Shown: positions 1 to 13,500, counted from the stretch's first letter. The stretch: DNA of 64,000 bases from Datisca glomerata (GCA_003255025.1 QANY01013423.1:857779-921778), one strand, 5' to 3'. Notes: generated by a model not told the origin, from the sequence alone. Translations and numbers: made by a program.

Positions 1-303
1 TCATGCCCCGAGACTGACATCATTTGGTTCAACCTAACAGTCATAATTTGATTCAATTGATCAGTCGATCCTAAGACTGTGACTAACATTTTGAACTATC
101 TCAGAAGAGTTTGTCTAGAAGGCCGCTCGGTCTTTGCCCTTCGTACGTTGATAATAGTTCCATGACTTAAATAAATTGCAAGCACACTTTAATTAAAAGA
201 ATCTCAATTTATTCATAAAATTGAGTAATACATAAATGTCAAAGAAATAAGTGTTTACTCATAAATAGTTATTACACCCTACTTTATGGACTAAATTCTA
301 ACA
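1..303 (+). repeat. 3' end of the left LTR of the gypsy remnant
   Basis: About 300 bp matching the last 300 bp of the LTR at 1870-3743, with substitutions and small indels. It ends in CTAAATTCTAACA at 303, and the next bases are already pol coding. The rest of this LTR lies upstream of the window. Confidence 0.85.
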
Positions 304-305
304 AT

Positions 306-1751
306 GAAAAACATGGTTGCTAATTCATTTTCTCAAAGGTATGCTTTAGTTTAAATTTTAGACACGAAATTGCTTGGTTTTGAATACATTAAGGATTTGT
401 ATGCACAAGATTCTGATTTTGGTCATGTTTTCAATGCATGTGAAAAAATGGCATTTGATAAGTTTTATAGGCATGATGGATTTTCGTTTAGGGAAAAATA
501 AATTGTGTGTGCCTACGTGTTCTTTACGTGAATTGCTTGTAAGAGAAGCTGATGAAGGAGGTTTAATGGGTCATTTTGGAGTAGCTAAGATTTTTGGAAT
601 TTTGCATGAACATTTCTTTTGTCGTCATATGAAACATTATATGGAAAGAATATGTTAGAAGTGTATCACTTGTAAACAAGCCAAGTCTAAATTGAAATCC
701 CATGGCTTGTACACCCCTTTGCCTATACCTAGTGAACCTTGGAATGATATTTCTTTGGATTTTGTTTTGGGTCTACCTAGAACTAAGAGGGGGAGAGATT
801 AAATATTTGTGGTGGTAGATAGGTTTTCTAAGATGGCACACTTCATTACGTCATAAAACCAATGATGCAACACATATAGTTGATTTATTCTTTAAAGAAA
901 TTGTTAGGTTATGGCATGCCTAGGACCATTATTTCTGATAGGGATGCAAAGTTTTTTAGTTACTTTTGGGAGACTATGTGGGGAAAGTTATGAACCAAGT
1001 TATTGTTTTCTACAACATGTGGTAAATAATAGAACTTTATCTTCTTTGTTGCGTGTTATCATTAAGAAGAACTTGAAAACATGGGAATATTGTTTACCAC
1101 ATGTTGAATTTCTTATAATAGAAGTGCACATTCTGTAACTAAGTTTCCACCATTTGTAGTTGTTTATGGCTTTAATCCATTGTCTCCTTTGGATTAAATT
1201 CCTTTACCTTTGAGTGAAAATGTCAACTTAGATGAAAAAAAGAAGGTTGTATTCGTGAAACAAATTCATGAAAAGTCACGGCTGAATATTGAAAGGAGGA
1301 CTGAACAATATGTCAATCAAGCCAACAAGGGATGCAAGAAGGTAATGTTTGGACTAGGAGAATGGTTTTGGTTACACTTAAGAAATGACTATTTTTCGGA
1401 ACAACGATGTCCAAAGCTCCTACCTCGGGGTGATGGACCATTTCAAGTGGTGGAACGCATCAACGACAATGCTTACAAGATCGACTTACCAGGTAGTACG
1501 GTGTCAGTACAAGCTTTAATGTTGTTGATTTGTCTCTTTTTAATACAAGTGTTGTTTTGAGGATAAGTCCTTCTCAAGAGGGGGAGAATGATGCAAATCT
1601 AGGAGCTAAACATAGACTCGAGACTGAGCATACACGTGGGAATAGAGCTAAACTTGTACAAGACCTTTTGTCACTTCCTAGTGGCCCAATTACAAGAATT
1701 AGAACCAAACATTTCAAGAAAGCACTTATTAGGCTAATCCAAGAGAATTGA
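306..1751 (+). pseudogene. Ty3/gypsy pol 3' part: RNase H end and integrase (broken)
   Basis: Translated in pieces across frames, this region reads as the end of a gypsy polyprotein. A linker with GFEYIKDLYAQ-like text is followed by the HHCC zinc-binding region of integrase near 560-680; a stop interrupts it at about 656 between ERIC and KCITCKQAK. Next come the DFVLGLPR and RFSKMAHF blocks near 755-845 and the second catalytic Asp block (ISDRDAKFF) near 930-955. The stretch that should carry the catalytic Glu is missing: the sequence passes from the STTC-like text to VVNNRTLS near 1015-1035. The C-terminal GPFQVVERINDNAYKIDLP block is at 1435-1490, and the extreme C-terminal text at 1550-1751 is frameshifted. 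It cannot encode an active integrase. Confidence 0.85.
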
Positions 1752-1869
1752 ACAGAATCTGGAAATTTGAAGATCAAGGTGGGTCTAAATGATAATCAAG
1801 GCTTTGTCCATGTCATCAAAGCCATCAAAGAGGCGAATTAGCATACAAAATCAATTGAAGAGGATAATG

Positions 1870-3743
1870 TGTTGGATTAGGTTCTAGATTTATAGAAAAT
1901 TAATGAACCATGACAAGTTCATGGGCGTAATATAAAAAAAATTTCAAAACAAACATTTAATCGAATAAAATACAATACCAAACTAATGAGCATGTATAAC
2001 GGTAAAAACGTATCGAGAAGAGATAGAAATAATTTATACATTTTCAATTAATGGAGAATATCTGATTTGGTGGGATCCAATTCTCTATCTCACGTTTTTC
2101 ATTCGTGAGATTCACAGAGTTAGTAATTGATCTTTACACAAATAATCACTCGTCAGAGTCAGAATTAGATCCCTCAAGCACTTGTGTAGGAATTGAGTGT
2201 GGGCTTTCAAAACAACTATGGAAGAAAAAAAAAATTCTCTTCCATGTAGGATTTTGGCGGCAACAATGAGGGTGGAGGAAAGAAACCTTTTCTGCTCTAA
2301 TTAACACAATTAGGTTAGAGTAGGTTTTTTAGATGCAACCCTAATGCAATCCCTTATATATTAATTACGGAATTTCACCATATACCCTTATATAAATTGT
2401 ATCCAAATACCTTTCTAATTTAATCAATTTTTACATCTCCCCTAGAGCTAAAATTGTATCCAAAATCATCAGTCATAATTAATGAATTAAATTGATCTCT
2501 ATCTATTAATTAATCAATTTTTTTACTTACTAATTATCTAATAATATTAAAAAAAATAAAATAATTAATTTGAACATTAATTTTACTTTTCACTAATAAA
2601 GTGATGACACTCATCTCATATGGGTTCGGGAGGTGTACCTTCATCTAAAACACATTTTGGTCCAACTGTTGTTGTTTCTCATTCATGTCTATATGCGCTA
2701 CTCCTAAGACTGAATAGACCCACATGAACAAAGACCTAAGATTCAAATACCTTTCTAATTTAATCTACGTAAATTCTTGACCTATTTAATCCCGACATCA
2801 TACGACTCGACTATAGGTCTGATGTCGAATGAACTATCGATTCATGTGCGCTATATTTTTTGTTGGTGTAAATAAATATTTATATTTCACGCTCCATAGA
2901 ATATATAACGATATTACCCTTCGTGAATATCAGTAACAAGAGTGAATTATAGAATTATCATTTTACCCCTCTAGTTATTATTTCCTTAACTCCTTTATTT
3001 ATTGTGAATAAGAAAGACATATCAGTGAAGTGTCTCATACATATAACCATGTCTATTCAATGACTCATGTCATCGAGTACCAGACCCAATTTATTTATTC
3101 ACACATTAATCAATAAAACATAAGGTGATATTGTTCGTTTTGCAATCTTGCCACGATTTCAATATTTGTGAATTACACAACTCCAACATAGTTGAATCAC
3201 GGTCCCAACAACTGATGTATTGTACAACAATTTGAACTCACACCTTTGGTGTATCAAAGATCTCAAGTAACTAAGTCAAGTTTTGCATTCACCTCAGAAT
3301 TAAGGTAATTACAAAAATATCATTAAGGTGTAACAATTAGATTTATAGCTAGATAAAGGACTTTGATCTAAACTAATTAGTTACTGGTTTATTCAACATG
3401 TTTCATAACATGTCTAGGTCAACTGTTAGACTCCACTCCAATGCCCCGAGACCGGCATCCTTTGATTTAACTTAATAGTCATAATTGGATTCGACAGCCT
3501 AATCGATCCTAAGACTGCAAATAATATTCTGAACTATCTCAGAAGAGTTTGTCTGAAAGATCGCTCGGTCTTTACTCTTCTTGCATTGATAATAGTTCCA
3601 GGACTTAAGTAAATTACAAACACACTTTAATTAAATGAAACTTTCAATTTATTCATAAAATTCAGTAATACATAAATGTTAAAAAAATAATTGTTTACGC
3701 ATAAATAGTTATTACACCCTACTTTATGGATAAAATTCTAACA
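1870..3743 (+). repeat. Right (3') LTR of the gypsy remnant
   Basis: About 1.87 kb, starting TGTTGGATTAGG and ending TTCTAACA, so it has the usual TG...CA ends. The last ~300 bp matches positions 1-303. It has no coding capacity. The segment near 2404-2430 (ATACCTTTCTAATTTAATC) recurs near 2745-2765, a small internal duplication. The left edge is placed by the TG and the end of pol-like text, because the other LTR copy is cut off by the window. Confidence 0.7.
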
Positions 3744-4068
3744 TAATGAACCTATAAAAATGTGGTCATCAAGATAAGGTCATGAAAGGGCATGAATTAC
3801 CTATTTTCAAGGTTATTAAATAGGGGGACGAATCTAGGCTTGATTTCCTATGCCTAAATACATTGGAAATAGTCAATTAGTGATATTTATTTATTGTTAT
3901 TATTAAAAAATGTCTAAAAACGTAGGAACTTGTTTACTTTGATGTTTGTGTTGTTTTAAGGCTGAAATTATTGTTTTTCCTATTCTGGGAGGGTTGTTCC
4001 AAGTATAAAACATGGTACCCACGAAATTTGTAAGCATGTTATGATTATTAAAAACAAGTTTATGTTAT
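3744..4068. other. Spacer, nothing recognised
   Basis: AT-rich sequence between the gypsy LTR and the copia LTR. I see no coding frame, repeat or RNA gene. Confidence 0.5.
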
Positions 4069-4558
4069 TGTGAGGTGTGTCCTCTTTGTTCTTGAGAAAA
4101 CTCTTTGAACTTGTCAAGTCAGTCTTGTGACGTTCAAATAACCAAACTTATCATCTTGATTCTTGAGTGATCCTTAGGTTTCTTGGTGTGGTGTTTTCTA
4201 TCCTTCATAGTCTTGTTCTTATCTTGCTAGGTAACGGGTTTAAGACTCAACAATCTTGTCTTTCATGATATTGAGATTCTTGAACCATAATTGTTATCGG
4301 GTTTCATCATAAATCGTCAGTGGGGTTCATATCAAATCCAAAACTGATTCCTATTCTGTAAGATGCACATACAAGATCTTAGATGCTAATGCAGCTTATA
4401 AACCAACTTATATGTTGAATCATTGAAGTCCACATGTGTTGAGAGGTAGCTTTCTATTTTAATTAACCCTACCTTAAAAGGGCACCATTAGACTTAAGTT
4501 GTTTTGGTCTTTAAAATGCTTTCTTACTTATCCTTAGCTAAAGGGATCAAACCTCACA
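4069..4558 (-). repeat. 3' LTR of the copia element
   Basis: About 490 bp with inverted ends TGTGAGGT and ACCTCACA. On the minus strand it is preceded by the purine-rich tract GTCAAGGTGGATAT (4559-4572), the usual copia polypurine-tract position. No second copy is present, so the edges rest on the inverted ends and the adjacent tract. Confidence 0.65.
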
Positions 4559-4859
4559 ATATCCACCTTGACACTTTGGCTCAAGTAAGAACCATCTAGT
4601 GCACCCTTGTTCTCAGTCTTGAAGCTCCACCAATTTCTTCATCATCCAGTATCAATTCCCAGAAGTTTTAAGCAATGCTTAAACTTCTTTACAGTGACCA
4701 CTTTGGTCCCCATGTCTGCTGGATTTTCATTTATGCAAACCTTCTCCAAATGAACTTCTCCCTTGGCAAGAACATCTTTCACAAAGTGATACCTTACCTC
4801 CACGTGCTTTTTTCCTTCATGAAAAAAATGAATTTTTACATAGGTGAATAGAAGACTGG

Positions 4860-6210
4860 CTGTTTGAAAGGATGGTGGCAGTACCCTGGTACACTCCCAT
4901 TATTTTTAGCAAACCTTGGAGCCACAATGCCTCCTTTACTGCCTCAGCTGTTGCAATGTATTCAGCCTTAGTGGTTAACAAAGCCACAGTGTTTTGGAGT
5001 TATGTTTCCCAGCTTAGACAATTTCCATTCAGAGTGAATACATATGAGGTTGTATACCTTCTCTTGTCCTTATCATCTGCATAGTCTGAGTCTACATACC
5101 CAACCAAATTCACTTTGTCTCCTTCCCTCTTATAGATCAATCATATATTACATGTTCATATGATGTACCTTAATAGCCATTTCATACTTTCCAGTGTCCT
5201 TCTCTAGGGTTTGTCATATACCTACTTAGGACACTGAAAGGATGAGCTAAATCAGGCCTTGTACTGGTCGTAGTGTACACCACTGGCCCTACTGCAATGG
5301 AGTAGGGTACTTTGGCCATTAGTTCCTTTTCTATGTCATCTTTGGGACTTTGTTGGGCAGACAGTTGGAAATGAGTTGCAAGAGGTATTGACACTGGCTT
5401 GGCTTGCTCCATATAAAACCTTTTAGCAAGCTTTTGAAGGTACCCTGACTGAGACAGCTTCAGGGTTCCTCTCTTTTTGTCTCTTGTGATAGCAATCCCA
5501 AGTATCTTCTTAGCCTCACCTAGATCCTTCATATTAAATGCAGAGTTGAGGAGATTCTTTACCCGTTTGATCTTTTCCTTGAAATGACATGCGAGAAGCA
5601 TGTCATCTAAATAGATGAGAAGGTAGAAAGCCTTCTCTCCTCCTTCTATTCTGTCATAGTAAAGGCATTTATCGTAGCTACTTCTGTTGAACCCCATTTT
5701 CCCCATGAATGTGTCAAACTTTTTTTACCACTATCTTGGGGACTGCTTTAGGCCATAAAAGGATTTATTTAGAAGGCATACCATATCTCCTCCTTCCATT
5801 AACTTCAAATGTCTCAGCTGCTTCATATAGATTGTTTCTTCTAGCTTTCCGTGCAAGAATGTTATCTTTACATCCATCTGTTTAAGCTCTTAGTTGTAGT
5901 GAGTTACCAATGCTAGGATTATTATGATGGATTTATACTTTGCTACAGGTCAGAAGATTTCATTGAAATATATCCATTCCCTCTGAATGAATCTCTTAGC
6001 CATAACCCTTGCCTTGAACCAGATTGGTTCAATTGGAGAGCTTCCTTCCTTTAGATTGAATATCCACTTGCAGTCTATAAGATTTTGTTTATTAGGTTTG
6101 GGAACCAAGATCCAAGTTGGGTTCTTGTGCAATGGCTTGATTTCATCCTCCATTGCAGTGTGCCATTGCTTTGCCTATTTGCTATTAAGTGATTCTTCAA
6201 TTGACTGAGG
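4860..6210 (-). pseudogene. copia reverse transcriptase and RNase H (broken)
   Basis: The minus strand carries copia reverse transcriptase from about 6150, where NPTWILVPKP-like text and CKWIFNLKEG mark the N-terminal finger region. It continues to the catalytic YLDDMLLA block near 5620, which still has both aspartates. After it come the connection text with LGEAKKILGI and then the STRPDLAHPFSVLSRYM block near 5215-5275. RNase H follows at about 5100-4860 and is also fragmented. The longest clean stretch is 5182-5706 (174 codons). A stop and a frameshift near 5700-5760 separate it from the upstream half. Confidence 0.85.
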
Positions 6211-6679
6211 CTTTTTATCTTCTATTATTTGACCTGCAACCAAAGAAAAATCAATTAAATCAGCATGTGAATATTTCAGATTAGGTCTTACCTATTTTCT
6301 CTCTCCATCTCTGGCAAGCTAATAATTCTTTAATAGATTTTCTGACCTGCTTGACCCAGATGAAGTTGCCTAAGAATTATCTTCTTCCTGCTGGTTTTGA
6401 GCATCATAAGAGTTCTTGCTTTGAATTTCAACCAGGGTATCAATGCCTGGACTTAGGGAGAATGGCTCCACTTCAATCTCCATTCCCTTTGTTGAGCTTC
6501 CTTGCTGTCAGTACCTCACTACTCAACTCTTTCTTATAACATGGCATGTTAGTCTCATTAAACTTAACATCCCTGCTTATTATGATTTTTATGCCACTTA
6601 TCTCCTTGACCCACAACCTATAGCCATTCACACCTTCAAGGTTTTGGTGGCTCTCCAATCCGCATTTCCATAGGTATGC

Positions 6680-7735
6680 TAAATTATATAGCACTAAAAT
6701 GACTTTTATTTATCAAATAAGTTGTTGTGGTCACAACTTCCCCTCATAAATTTTTACTTAATCTAGAACTCACAAGCAAGCATCTTACCATATCTAATAG
6801 TACTATCTCTTAAAACACCTTCCTCATTGCAGTAATTATTAAAGACAATATTGCAGATTTCAAAGCCATTATCTGTTCTCAGTGTTTTAAGCTTCTTGTT
6901 AGACTGGTTTTCAATCAAAATTTTCCATTGTTTAAACTCACTAAATGTCTCATCTTTAATTTTTTTACAGAAAGTTCTGAACTCATCTAGAGATTAATCA
7001 TCAATTAAAGAGAGAAGATATTGGTTACCTCCATGTGTTTCAGTGGGAGATGGTCCACATAGGTCAGCATGTAGATACTCTTGGATTTCAGTTAAATGAT
7101 GGGTTAATGTGCTAAAAATCAGTCTGTGATGCTTTCTCAAAATGTAGTGTTCACAGAAGTCAATGTTGGGCAGGTTCCTTTTTCCTTAACAGGCTGTTTG
7201 CTCAACAATTGAATGCCTTTAACACTCATGTGGTCCATCCTTCTATGCCACAACTCCACCTCAGCAAATTCAGCCTTGCTTGAAACAGATGCACTTCTAG
7301 TGTAAATGCTTTCAAGCATATATAGAGACAAATCGTTTTCACACCCTTAATAAATACCAAATATCCTTTGGTGACTTTCATAATATCCTTCTCTGATTTG
7401 TAAGTGAAACCTGCCTCATATAGTATTCCAAGAGATCCAAGGTTCCTATTTAATTCAGGAGCATAATATCCCATCATGCATTTTAATTGAGATTGAGCAT
7501 ATCCCATATACATTGCAGACCTGATAATTATCCATGAGTACCTTTCCCACCTTCAGTCTTCTTAAAAGTGGCAAACCAATCCATTCTAGGTGTCATATGA
7601 TAGGTACACCCAGAATCCAGGATCCAATATGTGTCATTACCCTCTGTTGATACAGCAAAGACTTATCCATTTTTGTAGTTGTCAGTGATTGCCACTAGAT
7701 CCTCAGTTCCCGCACCTTATTCCTTTAGCTTATTT
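6680..7735 (-). pseudogene. copia protease, GAG-pre-integrase and integrase region (broken)
   Basis: On the minus strand, protease text with an ILDSG-type aspartate site and a THHMT-like continuation lies near 7590-7640. It is followed by the LKCMMGYYAPELNRNLGSLG segment near 7440-7490. The GAG-pre-integrase motif VELWHRRMDHMSVKGIQLL is at about 7190-7260. Integrase core text continues towards 6680 in several frames, including the NKKLKTLRTDNG-like block near 6870-6905. Stops and frameshifts are frequent. Confidence 0.75.
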
Positions 7736-7739
7736 TTTC

Positions 7740-8130
7740 CATTCAAAACATGATTTCTTGAAGTGACATTCTTTGCCACAGAAAAAACATTTCTTCTTGG
7801 TCTTTTTACCTCTTGACTGAGACCTCCCTTGACTGCTCCCCAGAAAAAACATTTTTTCCATTCAAAACATGTCAAGTTAGATACTCAAGCTTCTCCCATA
7901 CCTTGGTTGTTGTGTCCTCTTTATTTACTTCTCTAAGCACATTATCAACAAGATTAAGAATAATTGTACCTAATGTTGTCTCGAGCATTTTGGATTTTTG
8001 ATCTTTAGACAGAGTATTTGGCAGCTTGGAAGGATCCTCCAAGGCTTTCATGACCCTTTGTTGTGCCGGGAGTACTTTAACCTTCCTTCACCATATGTCA
8101 AAATCTCATATCCCATCAAATTTATCTACA
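7740..8130 (-). pseudogene. copia gag remnant with zinc knuckle
   Basis: The minus strand begins near 8130 with KFDG-type text typical of the copia gag N-terminus and continues through KALEDPSKLPNTL and KVWEKLEYL to about 7870. It then jumps to a CCHC knuckle, CFFCGKECHFKKSCF, near 7750-7790. The central part of a normal gag between these blocks is missing, which suggests an internal deletion near 7860. Confidence 0.75.
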
Positions 8131-9800
8131 TGGAGTGTTAGAAGAGTTTTCTAAACCTTAAATTGAGAAAAAGTAGCCTTTATTTTCAAAGACTGTGACC
8201 AAGGCGACAATAAAAATAAGTGGTTAGATTGTGTTTTGGGGTAACTTACGCAATACTCCCTCTAGTTTGCCTAAAATATGCATATAGTTTTTTTAAAAAT
8301 ATAACTCTACTATGAGTTATATCAAGATCATGCTTGCAATTAGGTTAAAAATAATATTGAAATGTGGATGTATAAAATTTATTATCGCATTTTTCACACG
8401 CATCACTCAAACCCATTGGGAACACAAAGAAAGATAGATTGTAGGATTCTAACTTGACATCGTATTAGTATCTAGTTTATTACACTTTAATGATCAAGTC
8501 AATGGACTGTAAAAAGTATAGAATGTTAGCTAGAGAGTTTTCAGAGAGCTTGTTCTAAATGTTTATCATTCCTCATATTTTATCAACCGAAATAGAAACC
8601 ATCTATATATTTAGATCGGTGGATCGTAAGACTCCAAGTTGAATTAGGAATTTTCCTCCAAAAGTTCTTATAGAGCATATAATGTAAGAATATGTTATTT
8701 GGTCACAATGAACGTTTTTTTTATCTCCGTAGATGCATTATTACCCATCCTATCATATAGATAGATAGTCCTTATATAAGTAGAGTTATTTTAATACACC
8801 TAGTCGCAATAAGGCATGGTCCATCGTGTGAGTCATAACTTTAATGCATACTAGAGGTGAGTCAAGGCGATGACTCAAACAAGCAAACGTAGCCTTGATC
8901 ATATTGGTAAGCTCGATCAATTAGGTATGTCTCGATCACATGGATTACTTACGCTATCTGAATCTACTTCGGTCATATGAGACACCTCGGCCATATAATT
9001 CTGTATATTCTTCCATTTCTGCTCCTTACAGGGCCAAGTGTAGAGTTCGAACCAGGAAGGATAATACAAGAAAAATAATACACCAATTGAGTTTGTCTAG
9101 TTGGCAAATCCATTTAATGGAATTAGAAGCCCGCGTTTTTAACATGATCTCTACTTTATGTTAAAAAAAAAGTTATTTTCATTTCTGATTATTTTTTCTC
9201 TTTTTACTTGTTGCCCGTGAATTTTGCTGGGCCAATATATATAATACTTTTTGTTGGAAGAAAAAAAGAAAAAGAAAAAATACCTAAGCATGGAAAACCA
9301 ATGATGGAATATATTAATATCTCAAACTAAATTGGGATTAATTTTCTTTCATCACCTGGTGTCATTATCGTATATATTTACAGTTTTTCAAGTCTATTCG
9401 GTCTTCAAAAGCCACACTCCTAAAACTGCGAGTTGCAGTAGTTAAATTTAATCGTTAATTTTTTAAGTTTTTGTTGTCAAATTAGTTAAAAAATTTTAAT
9501 TGCGAGAGTAATTTTGTCTAGAAGTGTATGAAGGAACTGCCAAGTGGGGATAAAAACGTGAACAATCTGAAGTTTGTATCTTTTCCTTGACATTGGGTAT
9601 TAGAGAAGTTCATTTTTCTTGACGTAGAGTATTAGAGAAATTCAATCTCCGTATTAATTTCTTTTATAAATTAATTAGCAATTTAAACCAAAATCTTAAT
9701 AAACATGTTTTTTGATAGGATAATAGTAAATAACCACATGTTTTTTTTTATTTTTTAAACGAAACAGAATATTATTGTAGAATATGAAGACAAGAGTTAA
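8131..9800. other. Non-coding stretch, nothing recognised
   Basis: About 1.7 kb of AT-rich sequence between the copia element and the next repeat block. I see no supported frame, terminal repeat or RNA gene. The short open stretches here show no family resemblance. Confidence 0.4.
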
Positions 9801-9840
9801 ATCATGGAGTAAAAAACTCCATAAAAAGCCTTCATAGGGT

Positions 9841-9975
9841 TTTATAAATGCTGCAATGGATCTTTCATAGCGGTTTTTATAAATGCTATCGTAAGTCTTT
9901 CATGTCTTTTATAAATGCTCTGGTAGGTCTGTCATAGTGTTTTATAAATGCTATCGTATGTCTTTCATAGCATTT
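9841..9975. repeat. Short direct repeats, ~33 bp unit, four copies
   Basis: The motif TTTATAAATGCT begins at 9841, 9876, 9908 and 9941. Each copy is followed by a variable 8 bp and then a form of TCTTTCATAG. The pattern resembles the subterminal repeats in which DNA transposons bind their transposase. Confidence 0.7.
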
Positions 9976-10454
9976 TTCATTAATTATTGTTTTGTTAATG
10001 TTATTTAATACTTTTTATAACTTTTTTATTACTTATATTTACAATTGTGCAAATATAAAAAATAAATAATTTTTTAAAAATATCACAAAAATATCATTTT
10101 ATTTAATTAGTCAAAATTGTTACATATTAATTGTCTACTAGAAATCACATCTCAAAATGATAATTACAAATTGATTAATTAGTCAAAAAATACTTTATCT
10201 AAAAAAAACTAAAATCTAGTATAAGTTTACATCTAAACAAATCCTACAACCCATCGCTTAAGTTTTGTGGATCCAGGGTCATTGGCCATAAGAGGAGAGG
10301 AGTTGGCAGTCCTCTAGGTACTGAAGGTGGAGGTACTCTATGAGGTCGACTTGGTGGTTTTCCTTGGTTAGGAGGTGGTGGCGCATGTAACTATCTTGCT
10401 CATGCTTCAAAAATCGTTGTGTCGTTGGCTGTAAGAGCACCTTGGGCTTGCTTG

Positions 10455-10535
10455 CTGGAACTTTCTCTTGGTGGAACTTTCTAGAACTTTCTCTTGCTGC
10501 AACTTTCTAGAACTTTCTCTTGCTACAACTATCAT
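10455..10535. repeat. Short tandem repeat AACTTTCTAGAACTTTCTC
   Basis: Copies of GGAACTTTCTCTTG/GGAACTTTCTAGAACTTTCTCTTGC follow each other with a period of about 27 bp. Function unknown; it lies inside the possible CACTA remnant. Confidence 0.65.
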
Positions 10536-10539
10536 TTGA

Positions 10540-13500
10540 GACAACAAACAATCATAAGAAGTTGCCTTGAAAATTTAGAACAAGTTAAAGGAAAGAATAA
10601 TTTTTTTAAATTAGAAAACTCAGAAACAAGAAATATCAAGAAAATAAACCAAAAGAGGTTTACGTTTCACACATCATCCCCGAAACAAGAGAAATTAACA
10701 GATGTGGATCTTGACTTTTCTCCAAATATTAAACACTACCATAAGAATCCCAAACTGAGTATTAGCTAAATAAGTCCAAATTAATATTGTAGATGACAAT
10801 ATGATGCATTCACTTTGCATCACCACTCTTTATAGGGGGAAAAGTATTACAAGTGTGCTAGATATTGAGGAGTCTAATAAAGCATTGTCCATACTCTGAT
10901 CACTCAAAATCTGGGAAGCATGACTTCACTGGGGATTGCTACCTGGTAATCCAAACTGAAGAAACAAATCAAACACGAGAGAAGTTATTGAAATTATTAA
11001 TATAGAAACAATGATGTCCAAATAGGAATGATATTTGTATGTTTATAAAAAGTGTTTTAGAATTTATATAATCTTTAATTATCGAAAGGAAAAAAATTGA
11101 TGTCTAAACAAGAGATAATATATACTAAAAGTAACTAAACTATGAGCTTCCATTGAAGTTTTGGATAAGTAAACATAAAACTAATGGATTTTTTAAAATA
11201 GAACAAAAAATGAAAAACAAATAAAGAATTCAAGGAATGTTCTCACATGGTGCCAGAAGAGAATAGAAAAAAGTTTGAACATGAAGTTGCAAAAAAGGCA
11301 GATGTTGAGAGGAATGCCACCCTTAGGGCGAAGGGGAAAGGCAACCAATTGGTATTTTGAAAATTAAAAAAATCTAGTACACCATGTACCTATAGAATTG
11401 TAAGTTAAACTGGTTTAACAAATTACCTTACATTTTTTACAGATTAGCATATTACAAAGATGAGAACAACTAACCAAAACTCTGATATAGTAACATGCTT
11501 TGCAGATTGATGGCACCAGCAAAGCTATAAGTACTTAGTGCCTAAATCTTCCCCAAAGTTACCTGCTTAAAAAATTTAGTCCTAACAAAGGTAAGTATCA
11601 GTCATAACAAAGATACAATAAAAATTTATAGTAGTTATAATTTACTTGTCCATAAGATGAAATCATGCAGATGTGAAGTTGTACCATATATGTAACAATC
11701 TCAATCATGTAAAACAATAACACTAATTTCTCTATGTTAGACTAACATGATTTGAGATAATATGCGCATCAATAAGAGTACCTTGAAGTCTACAGCTCGA
11801 TGTGCCCTTGTTGGAAGAATTGGCCTTAACCTATAAAATCCTTTGGAGATTAGAAAAATAAAGAACATAAAGAACCCCTGAAAAGAACATTAATAGTGGA
11901 ACTTTCAAATGTAAATTAAGTGAAAAAGGAGAATGCATATAGCAAAAGAGAGAAGTGTAAACCTATTGGAACTGTCACGTAGAGATTCAAGAGAAATATT
12001 GAGGCCTGAACATGTTCTATTTCATCTCCATTACCCATTCCTCTAATTATAAATAGGAGAAGGAAAATGTATTTCTAATAGAAAAGCTAGATAAAAGAAG
12101 AAAAAGAATGGATACAATTGCACATGATCATTTTATGGTTATGGCTTCACGACATTCAATTTCGGAGCTCCACTTCAATAAAGAATTACATATAAAACAC
12201 TAATAACAAGGACAGACCAAAAAAAGGTCAAGAAGATTGGAAATGTGAGAACTTACAAATTTCCTTCATTTTCTTAACCAAAATATGCATATTATTTCCT
12301 ATATCCAGTATTTCTTGAACGAGATGATAGTTTACAGTCACCAATAATCAACTATGCTTTGGAAGTTGAAAAATAAATGTGGATATATGTTAGGAATAAA
12401 ACTGATATTCACACATCTTCAATTCCACACGTCAAAGAAAATATGAACTTGAAAAAATTTAAAAAGACATATAAAGACATATATAAAATGGATGACAAAA
12501 AGAAAACATAGTGCAAGGTAATACTCCGAATTCCAAAATAGTACCTTATTTTGTTTTGACTATTAGAAAAAAAAAAGTCCAACATAAAATCGACAATGCA
12601 ATGTATAAAAGAAAGGAAAATTTTGAAATTATAAGAACTAAATAAGACAGAACCAAAGAAGATTAGTTAAAGAATATACATGAGCTTGTCTAGACAAGAC
12701 AACAACAACACCGATTATCGAGTTGTCTTCAATAATCTCCTTAAGTCCCTTATCCCCCCAAACCTAATTCATGAGGCACCAACTTGAGGAGAAATGTTCG
12801 CAGTACTTTGCATCATATATTAGAAAATAACTAAACATAACTTTCTCTCAATTCTATTATTAAAAGACACCAATATGACATGGAAACATTAAGGAGAGTA
12901 ATTTCAACTTAAATAGTGGGGGGAGGGGTGGAGAGAGAGAGAGAGAAAGAGCAAAGATTGTAGTAGTCCCAGCTGCTATGTTCAAGGGCATGCCCAAAGT
13001 TACATGCTCGAAAACATATTTTGCAGTTGGGATTGCTACAATGATAAGATATTAATAAATTCCAATGTTTAAACACCCAAAATAGTAGAAGAAAATGTAA
13101 ATAATCATAGACATGTTCAACACTTCAATAAACGAAAAATCCCGGCCATATCAGAATTGTTTCCATCTTTTTTAACATGAGAAACTAAATTTACAGATAA
13201 ATTCTAATTAACTCGGCAAAAAGAAATCTAGGATTACTTTTATGTTGGTAAAAATAACTTAATCCTTAAGATAAGAATGAAAACGAAGAAATTGATAAAC
13301 AAAATAATAAACAAATCTTAAATAAAAATATTCTAATCCCTAGCATAAACTAACCTAACAATAACACAACAAAGGGGAGCAAACAAGAAAAAAGAAGCAG
13401 AGTCAGCTTTGAAAACAAATAGAACTGGTCCTGCAAGAAGCTGCAAAATGGAAAACAAAAGGAACTCCTCATTTGAACTAAAAAAACTAGAAATGTATGA

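Larger units (their letters stand above)
1..3743 (+). mobile_element. Ty3/gypsy retrotransposon remnant, internally deleted
   Basis: The block at 1-303 is repeated, with scattered differences, at the end of 3440-3743, and both copies finish in the same TTCTAACA. Between them lies the 3' part of a Ty3/gypsy pol, then a full LTR. The window therefore opens inside the 5' LTR. The 5' LTR end is followed directly by RNase H-end/integrase coding, with no primer site, gag, protease or reverse transcriptase, so most of the interior has been lost. The integrase text resembles plant chromovirus-type gypsy elements, but I could not see a chromodomain. The target duplication cannot be tested because the left flank is outside the window. 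Confidence 0.85.
4069..8130 (-). mobile_element. Ty1/copia retrotransposon, minus strand, 5' truncated
   Basis: Read on the minus strand from 8130 to 4069 the order is gag start, zinc knuckle, protease, GAG-pre-integrase, integrase, reverse transcriptase, RNase H, polypurine tract and LTR, the copia order (integrase before reverse transcriptase). One LTR is present at 4069-4558. No matching LTR follows 8130, so the 5' LTR and leader are lost. The frame is broken repeatedly. Confidence 0.88.
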
